Below, one piece after another: positions 44,708 through 52,680 of a stretch of DNA of 64,000 nt (the first letter of the stretch is position 1; the number at the start of each line of letters is the position of its first letter). Made by a program: the position numbers and the translations under genes. The notes under the pieces were generated by a model. The model did not search any database and was not told the DNA's origin. It worked only from the letters and a program-made list of their open reading frames with translations. Origin of the DNA: Runella rosea (GTDB taxonomy: Bacteria > Bacteroidota > Bacteroidia > Cytophagales > Spirosomataceae); the NCBI RefSeq assembly GCF_003325355.1, contig NZ_CP030850.1, positions 2,542,001 through 2,606,000 on the forward strand, in the 5' to 3' direction.

Positions 44708-45490
44708 TCATTTTACGATTTCCAATAACTCTACTTCAAATACTAATGCGGAATATGGCTTAATTTGTGGGCCCGCGGCGCGCTCTCCGTAAGCCAGATT
44801 GTAGGGCACGTATAGTTTCCATTTAGAACCTACGGGCATCAGCTGCAACGCTTCTACCCAACCCTGAATCACTCCGCCTACCGGAAACTCCGCCGGCTGG
44901 CCTCTGTCAACTGAACTGTCAAAAACCGTTCCATCAACCAATGTTCCGTGGTAATGGGTCTTTACCGTGTTGTTGATGGTAGGTTTCGGACCTTCACCCG
45001 CTTTCATGACCTCGTACTGCAAGCCGCTGGGTAAAGTAACGATACCAGCCTTCTTCTTATTCTGTTCGAGGAATTTTTCTCCATCCAATTTGTTTCCTTC
45101 AAACTTCTTGGCATCTTCTGATTGGCGCTGGGTTTGGAGCTTATTAAAATAATTTCCTAAAATCATTTGCGCCTGGTTGTCGTCCAAATCTGATTTGCCA
45201 CCTTTCAATACATCCTGAATTCCTTTGGCCAGTAAGTTAACATTGATTTTGTCGAGGCCTTGTCCTTTTAGGTTTTGGGCTATGTTCATCCCGATGCTAT
45301 ACGCTACCGAGTCTATTTCAGTGGTCATTTTGGAGGCAACAGCTGGTTTGGCAGGCGTTGCTTTGTTAGGGGCAGGTTTGGCGGCAGTCGCGGGTTTAGC
45401 GGCGGGTTTGGCGGGTACTTTTTTAGTTTGTGAAAATGTAACAACCGTTGAAATCAACAATACAGATACAGTGCAAGCTAGATACTTCAT
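44708..45490 (-). CDS. FKBP-type peptidyl-prolyl cis-trans isomerase, exported
   Basis: The 260-residue protein has a signal peptide (1-20), a Lys/Ala/Pro-rich linker (about 22-53), an FKBP N-terminal dimerisation domain (about 55-150) and the C-terminal FKBP catalytic domain (about 165-260) with VKTHYHGTLVDGTVFDSSVDRG, GGVIQGWVEAL and YVPYNLAYGERAAG. It catalyses proline isomerisation during folding of exported proteins, like FkpA/Mip. Its neighbour on the same strand is the Prc protease, which fits an envelope quality-control pair. Confidence 0.94.
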   Translation of the reverse strand: MKYLACTVSVLLISTVVTFSQTKKVPAKPAAKPATAAKPAPNKATPAKPAVASKMTTEIDSVAYSIGMNIAQNLKGQGLDKINVNLLAKGIQDVLKGGKSDLDDNQAQMILGNYFNKLQTQRQSEDAKKFEGNKLDGEKFLEQNKKKAGIVTLPSGLQYEVMKAGEGPKPTINNTVKTHYHGTLVDGTVFDSSVDRGQPAEFPVGGVIQGWVEALQLMPVGSKWKLYVPYNLAYGERAAGPQIKPYSALVFEVELLEIVK

Positions 45491-45637
45491 TAGATAAACA
45501 AATTTGGATTGGTTTTAGTAGATTCTTTGAAAATCGGGATCGCTTTCACAATTAAAACTAAGCAGAATTCAAAAAATCAAAAGTTTCTTTAAACTTTCGT
45601 AAATAAACGTAAAATTGATAGAAAAAAGTTTGGAAGA

Positions 45638-46537
45638 ATGAATTATTTGAAATTTATACCCCAATATGGGTTATTTGTATTTTTGTTTCCTACTAACACT
45701 TTTACCTTATTGAAACACATTGACTCCCTCCCCGAAATGACCGTTTTGCATGACACCAAGTTCCACTCAACCCATCTGCATCGGCAAGTATCCTTTGACA
45801 TTCTCCTTCCCGAAGGCTACACCCATTCAAATCGTGCGTATAAAGTACTCTACATGAACGATGGGCAGGACTTGGAGCGCTTACAAATGCAACAAGTCAT
45901 CCAAAAAATGGCGCCTTCCATTGAGCCATTTATTCTCATAGCCATTCACTGTGGCGAACGAATTCAGGAATACGGCACTGCTTCTCAACCTGATTATAAA
46001 CAACGCGGCGCAAAGGCTGGTTCTTATACCTCGTTTGTGTTGGAAGAACTAATGCCTTACATCCAACAACACTATCGCGTCCTCACTGGTCCCCAAAACA
46101 CGGTCATTTGCGGTTTTTCACTGAGTGGGCTTTCGGCGTTTGATATTACTTGGCATCATCCCTACCGCTTCGGTAAAGCAGGCGTATTTTCGGGTTCGTT
46201 TTGGTGGCGACAACGCGCCTACGAAAACCATTACGACGACCACAACGACCGAATCATGCACCGTTTGGTCCGCGAAACCTCCTTAACTGCCTCCATACAT
46301 CATCCTCAGTTTTGGCTACAAACGGGCTCAGAAGACGAACGAGACGACCGCAACAACAACGGCGTCATTGATTCCATTGAAGACACCCTTGATTTAATTG
46401 CCGAACTCGAACGCAAAGGTTACCGTTGGGGCAAAGACGTCCGCTACGCAGAAGTCAAAGGTGGACATCACGATCAGGCAACTTGGTCGGCGGCCATGCC
46501 CGATTTTCTAAAATGGGCTTTCGGTAAACCTCAGTAA
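45638..46537 (+). CDS. Alpha/beta-hydrolase esterase (esterase D-like family)
   Basis: The 299-residue frame contains an alpha/beta hydrolase of the putative-esterase family: VLYMNDGQD near the oxyanion side, nucleophile elbow CGFSLSGLSAF and the late His in VKGGHHDQATW. An Asp-rich DERDDRNNNGVIDSIED loop resembles a calcium site. The first 33 residues do not look like a signal peptide, and a TATTTTTG box (about 45679-45686) lies within them, so translation may really start at the ATG at 45737 (266 residues). The substrate is unknown; it stands alone. Confidence 0.78.
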   Translation: MNYLKFIPQYGLFVFLFPTNTFTLLKHIDSLPEMTVLHDTKFHSTHLHRQVSFDILLPEGYTHSNRAYKVLYMNDGQDLERLQMQQVIQKMAPSIEPFILIAIHCGERIQEYGTASQPDYKQRGAKAGSYTSFVLEELMPYIQQHYRVLTGPQNTVICGFSLSGLSAFDITWHHPYRFGKAGVFSGSFWWRQRAYENHYDDHNDRIMHRLVRETSLTASIHHPQFWLQTGSEDERDDRNNNGVIDSIEDTLDLIAELERKGYRWGKDVRYAEVKGGHHDQATWSAAMPDFLKWAFGKPQ

Positions 46538-46598
46538 ACAAGCGACTTGGGATTGAGCCGCATTTTATCATTTAACAAATAACTATTTTCAAGGTTTT

Positions 46599-46642
46599 GT
46601 CATTTGGCCGACATTCGGTTAAGGCTTGATGTGTCATTTTTG
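46599..46642 (+). promoter_or_regulatory. Activator-type promoter of the YHS gene (shared motif copy 1)
   Basis: GTCA (46599-46602), 4 nt, GCCGACATTC (46607-46616), then 18 nt, then a degenerate -7 box CATTTTTG (46635-46642). There is no good -33 TTTG. The same arrangement precedes the DM13 gene at 49478-49521. The start codon follows 31 nt after the box. Confidence 0.68.
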
Positions 46643-46673
46643 TATCATCAAACTATCAATTCCGAACAAAGTC

Positions 46674-47135
46674 ATGAAAACAATCTTTTTGGCCACGCTT
46701 CTGCTCCTGACAGAAATTATTTTTGCGCAGTCCCCTGCGCTCCGTCAAAAACAATATAATTTAGAAAAAGGTATCGCGCTCTCTGGCTACGACCCCGTCA
46801 GTTATTTCAAAAAAAATCCCACCAAAGGCTCCAAGTCGTACGTAGTAGTACACGAGGGAGTTACGTATCAATTCTACTCAGCGGCCAATGCCGAAACGTT
46901 TAAAAAAAATCCCGCCGCTTACGAGCCTCAATATGGCGGTTGGTGTGCATACGCGATGGGTGCGGCCAACGGTGAAAAAGTCGAGATAAATCCTGAAACC
47001 TACAAAATCATCAACGGCAAGTTGTATCTTTTTTACAACAAAGTGTTCAACAATACTTTATCGGATTGGAACAAAGATGAGGGCAATCTGAAAGTAAAGG
47101 CCGACAAAAACTGGCAGCGTGTTGCTGCTCAATAG
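46674..47135 (+). CDS. Exported YHS domain protein
   Basis: The 153-residue protein starts at 46674 (MKTIFLATLLLL) with a signal peptide ending near FAQS. The rest is a YHS-type domain: GIALSGYDPVSYF, YQFYSAANAETFKKNPAAYEPQYGGWCAYAMG and DKNWQRVAAQ at the end. Related proteins are found in oxidant- and metal-stress genes, but their biochemical role is unclear. It is followed 39 bp later by a DoxX gene, and its promoter carries the motif shared with the DM13 operon. Confidence 0.88.
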   Translation: MKTIFLATLLLLTEIIFAQSPALRQKQYNLEKGIALSGYDPVSYFKKNPTKGSKSYVVVHEGVTYQFYSAANAETFKKNPAAYEPQYGGWCAYAMGAANGEKVEINPETYKIINGKLYLFYNKVFNNTLSDWNKDEGNLKVKADKNWQRVAAQ

Positions 47136-47174
47136 TATACCCTTCTTCCTTCCTCACAGAAAAACCCTCAATCC

Positions 47175-47576
47175 ATGAAAACCAAAACCATCCTCTCTTG
47201 GCTCGTTCAAATCGTAGCCGCTGTCATTCTGTTACAAACACTTTTTTTTAAATTTACGGGGGCCGAAGAAAGTGTCTACATTTTCTCTAAACTTGGCGTA
47301 GAGCCTTACGGACGGATTGGCTCAGGCGTTATTGAATTAATCGCGGGTATACTTTTGCTCACACCTCGTTATTGCTGGATTGGCGCTATCTTGGGTCTGG
47401 GCACCATGGCAGGCGCTATTTTATCGCACCTTACTGTACTGGGAATTGATGTTTTAGGCGATGGAGGGCAGTTGTTTGCGTTGGCACTGATAACCTTCAA
47501 ATGCTGTGCACTCGTCGTGATATTACATTGGTCAAAAGTCATTTCAACCATTCGTGGCTTACTTCCTGCCCATTGA
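47175..47576 (+). CDS. DoxX-like membrane protein
   Basis: The 133-residue protein has four hydrophobic helices with the DoxX-family pattern (LQTLFFKFTGAEESVYIFSKLG, GVIELIAGILLLTPRYCWIGA). DoxX-type proteins are linked to quinone or thiol redox functions in some bacteria, but most are uncharacterised. It probably forms an operon with the YHS gene. Confidence 0.85.
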   Translation: MKTKTILSWLVQIVAAVILLQTLFFKFTGAEESVYIFSKLGVEPYGRIGSGVIELIAGILLLTPRYCWIGAILGLGTMAGAILSHLTVLGIDVLGDGGQLFALALITFKCCALVVILHWSKVISTIRGLLPAH

Positions 47577-47646
47577 GTCGCGCCTTTTTTTTGGAACATT
47601 TTACCCTTTAACTTGCTTTTAGTATTAATATTCTCTTATTTTTCGT

Positions 47647-48690
47647 ATGTTCTCAACCCTTCGTTCTCCACTTTGGCTCGTTAAATTAGTGAATTATGAA
47701 TATTGGACTTGGTGGGTATTTTTCCTGCCACTTACACCCTATTGGCTCTATTTAGCCCTCCGAAACCGTTCACTTACCTATTTTACTGCCGTCAATACGT
47801 GTATTCCCGACGGCGGAGTTTTCGGTGAATCTAAAAATGATATTCTCGCTCAAATTAGTCCTCAATTTTTGCCTGCGGGGGCTTTTATCCCACAAGGCGA
47901 AGCGTGGAAGACTGTGGAAGAAAAGCTAAAAAAAGCAGGCATTTTGTATCCGCTCATCGTCAAGCCCGACGTAGGAGGTCGGGGATTTCGGGTACACAAA
48001 ATAGACGACGCCGACCAACTCCAACGCTACCTAAAAGAAACGCCGCAACCTGTTATTATTCAAGAATACGTTGACTATGAATTGGAATTTGGGGTGATGT
48101 ATGCACGCTTGCCCGAAGAGTCTAAAGGCAAAATCACCTCCATCACGCAAAAGGAATTTTTGAGTGTAGTAGGCGACGGACATTCAACGGTGGGCCAACT
48201 TCTAACCCAAAACACTCGTGCCCGTTTTGCAATGCAGGAATTGCAGCAACGCGTAAAAGACGAGTGGAATAACGTAGTTTCGAAAGGGCAGCGCCGCTAC
48301 ATTCAGCCCATTGGCAATCATTGTTTGGGCACTAAGTTTTTGAATGCCAATCATTTAATTAATCAACGCCTCGAAAGCATTTTTGACCAAATAGCTTTAC
48401 CGATTGAAGGGTTCTATTACGGACGTTTTGACCTAAAGGTAAGCAACTTAGAAGATTTTTACGCAGGCCGTAATATCAAAATCATGGAACTAAACGGAGC
48501 CACATCGGAGCCTGGGCATGTCTATGACCCCACCTATACACTGTGGAAAGCCTATCGCGATATTATGCATAACATGCGAATCGTGGCCGACATCAGCGCC
48601 GCCAATATTCGCTTGGGGGTAAAGCCTACGCCGTTGGGCAAACTCTTACAAACTTCCCGTGATTTTTTTGCAATGAGCGGTCAACTTTAA
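47647..48690 (+). CDS. Membrane-anchored ATP-grasp enzyme of unknown substrate
   Basis: The 347-residue protein begins with an aromatic, hydrophobic segment (about 15-38: YEYWTWWVFFLPLTPYWLYLALRN), predicted to be a membrane anchor. The ATP-grasp fold follows: YPLIVKPDVGGRGFRVHKI (ATP-binding Lys and Gly loop), PVIIQEYVDYELEFGVMY, and FYYGRFDLKVSNLE with IKIMELNGATSEPGHVYDP (metal-binding Asp, Glu and Asn). Members join a carboxylate to an amine via an acyl phosphate, for instance D-Ala-D-Ala ligase or muramyl/peptide ligases. The acceptor here is not predictable. It lies between DoxX and the Crp/Fnr gene. Confidence 0.8.
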   Translation: MFSTLRSPLWLVKLVNYEYWTWWVFFLPLTPYWLYLALRNRSLTYFTAVNTCIPDGGVFGESKNDILAQISPQFLPAGAFIPQGEAWKTVEEKLKKAGILYPLIVKPDVGGRGFRVHKIDDADQLQRYLKETPQPVIIQEYVDYELEFGVMYARLPEESKGKITSITQKEFLSVVGDGHSTVGQLLTQNTRARFAMQELQQRVKDEWNNVVSKGQRRYIQPIGNHCLGTKFLNANHLINQRLESIFDQIALPIEGFYYGRFDLKVSNLEDFYAGRNIKIMELNGATSEPGHVYDPTYTLWKAYRDIMHNMRIVADISAANIRLGVKPTPLGKLLQTSRDFFAMSGQL

Positions 48691-48762
48691 ACGACATCTA
48701 TTTGAGTAAATAGTTCGTATATTTACCAGTATTAATGCCTGTTTACTCTAAAACATCGTAGG

Positions 48763-49464
48763 ATGACTCCGCAATTTCCCCTAGAAACCCGCTACTGGTA
48801 CCTGCGCGACCATCAGCTATTCAGGCACCTCAACTCAGCAGAACTCAGGCAAATCTGTCTGATTACTAATTTCAAATCAGCCAAGAAAAGCGAGATTATC
48901 TATTTTGCGCACGACGAAACCAACCGAGTTTATCTTCTCAAAAAAGGTGTCATTAAGATTGTAGAGCTCGATGCCGAAGGCAACGAAACGGTCAAAGAAG
49001 TAATTCAGAAAGGAGACCTTTTTGGCCAGATAACCCTGGATGATACCGACCTGAATGAGTTTGCCGTGGCCTTATCAGACTCCGTGACAGTATGCAGTTT
49101 CAAGATTGAAGATTTTGAAAAAGTCATCCAACAAAACCCTACCCTTGCTGTCAAATTTACCAAACTAATTGGACTGCGTTTTCGTCGGTTGGAGAATCGA
49201 TACTCCAACCTGATGTTTAAAGATGTCCGTACCCGACTCCTGCTTTTTTTGGAAGAATGGGCCGAAAAAGAGGGCACTCCTACCCCCGAGGGAATTACCC
49301 TCAAAAACTACCTGACCCACCAAGACCTAGCCAGTCTGATTTGCAGTACGCGCCAAACCGTAACGCAGCTTTTCAGTGAATTGAAGCACAACGGACTCAT
49401 TGACTATAACCGCAGCAGTATTGTGATTCCTGATGTGAAGCAACTCCGAAAATTAACCGCATAA
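48763..49464 (+). CDS. Crp/Fnr family transcriptional regulator
   Basis: The 233-residue protein has a cyclic-nucleotide-type sensor domain (about 15-130, with EIIYFAHDETNRVYLLKKGVIKIVELDAEGNE and KGDLFGQITLDD) and a C-terminal Crp-type helix-turn-helix (about 185-222: YLTHQDLASLICSTRQTVTQLFSELKHNGLI). No cysteine cluster for an FNR iron-sulphur centre is present, and the usual cAMP phosphate-cassette Arg is not seen. The shared motif lies 14 bp after its stop codon and also before the YHS gene, so it is the prime candidate to bind there. Confidence 0.92.
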   Translation: MTPQFPLETRYWYLRDHQLFRHLNSAELRQICLITNFKSAKKSEIIYFAHDETNRVYLLKKGVIKIVELDAEGNETVKEVIQKGDLFGQITLDDTDLNEFAVALSDSVTVCSFKIEDFEKVIQQNPTLAVKFTKLIGLRFRRLENRYSNLMFKDVRTRLLLFLEEWAEKEGTPTPEGITLKNYLTHQDLASLICSTRQTVTQLFSELKHNGLIDYNRSSIVIPDVKQLRKLTA

Positions 49465-49477
49465 ATGTCGCGGAAAC

Positions 49478-49521
49478 GTCAGCAAGCCGACATTCCGTCG
49501 GGACAAAATCAAACACCTTTG
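49478..49521 (+). promoter_or_regulatory. Activator-type promoter of the DM13 operon (shared motif copy 2)
   Basis: GTCA (49478-49481), 4 nt, GCCGACATTC (49486-49495), 18 nt, then CACCTTTG (49514-49521): the same order and spacing as upstream of the YHS gene. CCGAC and GTCGG (49487-49501) also form a small palindrome here. The start codon follows 24 nt later. Confidence 0.68.
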
Positions 49522-49545
49522 TCATAGAAACAAACTTTAAAATCT

Positions 49546-50007
49546 ATGAAAAAGGCCCTGTTAATGATTTGTTTAATGCTGGGAGGAATCGCCTGTCAAA
49601 AAAATGAAGAGCTTCAACCCGTGGCCCCTGTTTCAAATACAGGCAATGTAGGTACTGGAACCAACAAGCCCATTACGTCATTTGATTCTACGGGACAAAA
49701 ATTAGTGGCGCAGGGGATGTTTATGTCCAACGTCCATCAGACTTCCGGTGGGGTAAAATTGTACCAAAAAGGGGATAAATATTCCCTTGTTTTCAACGAC
49801 TTCAAAACCGACAGTGGGCCAGATTTACGGATTTATCTCTCCGAAGATCGCGTTGCTTCTCGGTTTGTAGAAATCAGCAAAGGGGTAAATCTCGGCAATT
49901 TTTTTATTGAATTGCCTTCGGCTCCTGATCTCAAAACCCAAAAGTATATCCTGATTTGGTGCAAACCATTCTCCGTTCTGTTTGGCAATGCCGAACTTAA
50001 ACAATAA
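49546..50007 (+). CDS. DM13 domain lipoprotein
   Basis: The 153-residue lipoprotein has lipobox GIAC (C17). From about residue 48 it shows a DM13 domain (GQKLVAQGMFMSNVHQTSGGVKLYQKGDKYSLVFNDFKTDSGPDLRIYLSED, shortened here to the part that is typical) with one late Cys in LIWCKPFSVLFG. DM13 domains are proposed to bind redox cofactors or take part in extracellular electron transfer; this is not settled. It is the first gene of the DM13-OMP-YceI-DinB group and has the shared Crp/Fnr-type promoter motif. Confidence 0.87.
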   Translation: MKKALLMICLMLGGIACQKNEELQPVAPVSNTGNVGTGTNKPITSFDSTGQKLVAQGMFMSNVHQTSGGVKLYQKGDKYSLVFNDFKTDSGPDLRIYLSEDRVASRFVEISKGVNLGNFFIELPSAPDLKTQKYILIWCKPFSVLFGNAELKQ

Positions 50008-50080
50008 TTTTTTCCAAAAATCAGCCTTGAACCTGACAATTCAAAAATTCTTTTCTTAACAATTACACCCTATTGATTCC

Positions 50081-50797
50081 ATGAAAAAAGCATTCTTGTT
50101 AGTGTTCGCTTTAGCGGTTTTTACCGGCAGTCATGCCCAATTTAGTTACCCAAAAAAAATAACTACGGCCGACGTGGCGCTGTCGGCCATCGGAGGGTTT
50201 TCGGGGGCGCTGTCGTACCAACAGCTCTACGGCATCGGCAAAGCCAAGCGTTTCAAAGTGGGTTGGGGCGTTCGGTTAACATCATTTGTGGGTAAAGACC
50301 TAGATTACATCACCGCACCCGCCCGACTTACTTCGGGAGAAACGGGACCGCAGGTGTTGTTTGTCGAGAATGTACTGTCCAATCTCGACACGCTCAAATT
50401 GTCGCGCTCACAAACCAACGCCCTCAATTTGGCCATTCATTTAGAATACAGTTTTCGCAAACTAGACGTAGGCTTCAACATCGACGCCATCGGCGCTACT
50501 TTTGGAGCCGAGCAAACAGGAACGTTTTTGGCCAAATCTACCGACTCACGTTTGAGCGGTACGCAACAATCCGCCAAGCCAACGGTTTTCAATTTATTGT
50601 TGGTCAGCGACAACGACTTGGGCAGTTTGAACTCTGAATTGTATGCGCGCTATTGGTTCAGTCCCAAAACAGGGATACGACTCGGGGCAAGTTTTCAGTT
50701 TACGGAATATACCACTTCTCAAAATCTAACTTTTGAAAATGACCGCTTCCGCAACAAGATTTTAATGCCTTTTGTGGCGATTTCTTTCAAATTATAA
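50081..50797 (+). CDS. Outer-membrane beta-barrel protein, unknown function
   Basis: The 238-residue protein has a signal peptide (MKKAFLLVFALAVFTGSHAQ) and alternating amphipathic strands ending in a hydrophobic C-terminal strand with terminal aromatic/leucine (MPFVAISFKL), as in small outer-membrane barrels. No family is recognised with confidence. It follows the DM13 gene by 73 bp and precedes yceI by 24 bp, so it is probably in the same operon. Confidence 0.75.
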   Translation: MKKAFLLVFALAVFTGSHAQFSYPKKITTADVALSAIGGFSGALSYQQLYGIGKAKRFKVGWGVRLTSFVGKDLDYITAPARLTSGETGPQVLFVENVLSNLDTLKLSRSQTNALNLAIHLEYSFRKLDVGFNIDAIGATFGAEQTGTFLAKSTDSRLSGTQQSAKPTVFNLLLVSDNDLGSLNSELYARYWFSPKTGIRLGASFQFTEYTTSQNLTFENDRFRNKILMPFVAISFKL

Positions 50798-50821
50798 CTG
50801 CGAAATGCTATTTCGGCTTCT

Positions 50822-51355
50822 ATGAAAAAAATCCTAATTTTAGTACTTTGCGTAGGTATGTCGGGAACTGCTGTGAGTCAAGTCTGGCAACCCGTTTCAT
50901 CAGCCATCGGTTTTTCAGTCAAAATGTTGGGGGTAACTGTCAATGGGTCATTTAAAGGATTGGCCGCCACCTTGAAATTCAACCCCGAAGCCCCCACCAC
51001 TGGCAGCATTGCTGCCAGCGTTGATGCGGCAACGATTGAAACCGAAAATACGCTTCGAAATCGCCATTTACGCGAAAAAGAAGACTTTTTTGAGGTTGCT
51101 AAGTACCCAAAAATCAGCCTAAAATCCACCAAAATCGAAAAAGGAGCCAACGGCTACATCGGATACTTTGACATGACCATCAAAGCCATCACTAAAAATG
51201 TCAAAGTACCGTTTACATTTTCAGAAGCCAACAATAAAGCTACTTTCAGCGGAACCTTTAAAATCAACCGTAAGGATTGGGCCATCGGAGGCAACACCTT
51301 CGGCATGTCTGATGATGTCACTATCCGTCTAACTGTTAACGCCGTTTCAAAATGA
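50822..51355 (+). CDS. YceI family periplasmic lipid-binding protein
   Basis: The 177-residue protein has a signal peptide (to about 20) and the YceI lipocalin-like barrel: SSAIGFSVKMLGVTVNGSFKG, SIAASVDAATIETENTLRNRHLREKEDFFEVAKYPKI (family core) and the late KINRKDWAIGGNTFGMSDDVTI. YceI proteins bind polyisoprenoids or amides and are often linked to quinone metabolism or stress. Its stop overlaps the start of the DinB-like gene (ATGA). Confidence 0.92.
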   Translation: MKKILILVLCVGMSGTAVSQVWQPVSSAIGFSVKMLGVTVNGSFKGLAATLKFNPEAPTTGSIAASVDAATIETENTLRNRHLREKEDFFEVAKYPKISLKSTKIEKGANGYIGYFDMTIKAITKNVKVPFTFSEANNKATFSGTFKINRKDWAIGGNTFGMSDDVTIRLTVNAVSK

Positions 51356-51858
51356 CCTTGCTTCAACGAACCAATCTGGACGTTTTATTGCAACTGAAAG
51401 ATTTGCTCAAAATTATTTCTCCAGCAGCGTATTCCGACCCGTTGACCCTCCTGCACGGAAGCAGCGTAGGCCAACACGTGAGGCATACCCTGGAATTTTA
51501 CCAATGTCTTTTTGAACAGGCACCGCAAGGTTTTGTGGACTATGATGCCCGCCAGCGAGACCTACAGTTGGAAAATGACCCAGCCTTCAGCATCACTAGG
51601 GTGGAGCAATTGGTCGAAGCCTTAAAAAAACCGATTCCTACCACTCAGATTATCCTGAAAGCTTCGTTTTTAGAAAACGACACCGAAGAAATTCAAACGA
51701 CTTGGGCCCGTGAACTGGTCTACATGGCCGAGCACGCCATCCATCATTTTGCCATTATAAAAATTGCGCTTAGAGAGCAATTCCCCGAAATAGCCGTACC
51801 GATACATTTTGGCGTGGCGTACTCAACGATTAAGTATCGGGAAGTTGCGACGGTCTGA
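51352..51858 (+). CDS. DinB-like four-helix protein
   Basis: The 168-residue protein has the DinB/YfiT-like four-helix pattern with the likely metal-binding His residues in GQHVRHTLEFYQCL (first helix pair) and YMAEHAIHHFAIIKI (fourth). Relatives include metal-dependent thiol-S-transferases and bacillithiol-type enzymes. It overlaps yceI by 4 bp (ATGA), a sign of translational coupling, and ends the operon. Confidence 0.82.
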   Translation: MTLLQRTNLDVLLQLKDLLKIISPAAYSDPLTLLHGSSVGQHVRHTLEFYQCLFEQAPQGFVDYDARQRDLQLENDPAFSITRVEQLVEALKKPIPTTQIILKASFLENDTEEIQTTWARELVYMAEHAIHHFAIIKIALREQFPEIAVPIHFGVAYSTIKYREVATV

Positions 51859-51945
51859 TAAGCGCCTCGCAAAGGCGTTGGGTGAAAACTATAAAATAAT
51901 CTTTCAATTCGTCTTCTGTTTCGGCAGAACATAAACTGGCAAACC

Positions 51946-52680
51946 ATGTGCTTTGTAACCTATATTCCACACCAACAAGGCTTTATCCTGACTTCTAACC
52001 GCGATGAGAGCGTAGGTCGCCCCAAAGCTTTGCCGCCCAAAAAGTACCTCATTGATTCCACGCCCGTCTTTTATCCGCAAGACGGGCTGGCAGGAGGCAC
52101 TTGGATTGCGGCTTCACCCAAGGCGACCGTTTGCCTGCTCAACGGAGCGTTCGTAAAGCATCATCATAAACCTCCCTATCGGATGAGTCGGGGAAAAGTA
52201 GTACTTGATTTTTTTACGTATGAGCACCTAGCCGATTTTGCTAACCAATACGACTTTGCGGGCATCGAGCCGTTTACGCTGGTAGTAGTAGAGGAAGGTA
52301 GTGAGCCTATACTTTCGGAGCTTCGCTGGGATGGGGCACAAGTCCACCTTAAAGCACTGAATGCGGGGCAGTCTTACGCATGGTCGTCGGTGACGCTTTA
52401 TGCTGACGCTGTGGTTCGGGAACGGGAACGTTGGTGGCAAGATTGGCAACGACAACACCCTGTTTTTGAAGCCAAAGATGTGCTTGATTTTCACAATTTG
52501 GGCGGAAATGGCGACAAAGCAAACGATTTGGTGATGAACCGCAACGGTCAATTGCGAACCGTCAGTACTACCCAAATTCAGAAAACGCCCACTCAGTTTT
52601 TGATGAATTACCGCGACCGGCTCAGCGGCCATCATTTTAAGTACCGAATTTTTGAAGCCGAAAAAATCAGTTGTCTGTAA
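51946..52680 (+). CDS. NRDE family protein (TANGO2-like)
   Basis: The 244-residue protein starts MCFVTYI with the conserved Cys at position 2, then LTSNRDESVGRP with the NRDE motif (about 20-23) and QDGLAGGTWIAASPKATVCLLNGA. This is the NRDE/TANGO2 family, proposed to be an Ntn-type hydrolase or to act in haem or lipid handling. It is convergent with the histidine kinase gene and overlaps it by 14 bp at the stops. Confidence 0.88.
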   Translation: MCFVTYIPHQQGFILTSNRDESVGRPKALPPKKYLIDSTPVFYPQDGLAGGTWIAASPKATVCLLNGAFVKHHHKPPYRMSRGKVVLDFFTYEHLADFANQYDFAGIEPFTLVVVEEGSEPILSELRWDGAQVHLKALNAGQSYAWSSVTLYADAVVRERERWWQDWQRQHPVFEAKDVLDFHNLGGNGDKANDLVMNRNGQLRTVSTTQIQKTPTQFLMNYRDRLSGHHFKYRIFEAEKISCL

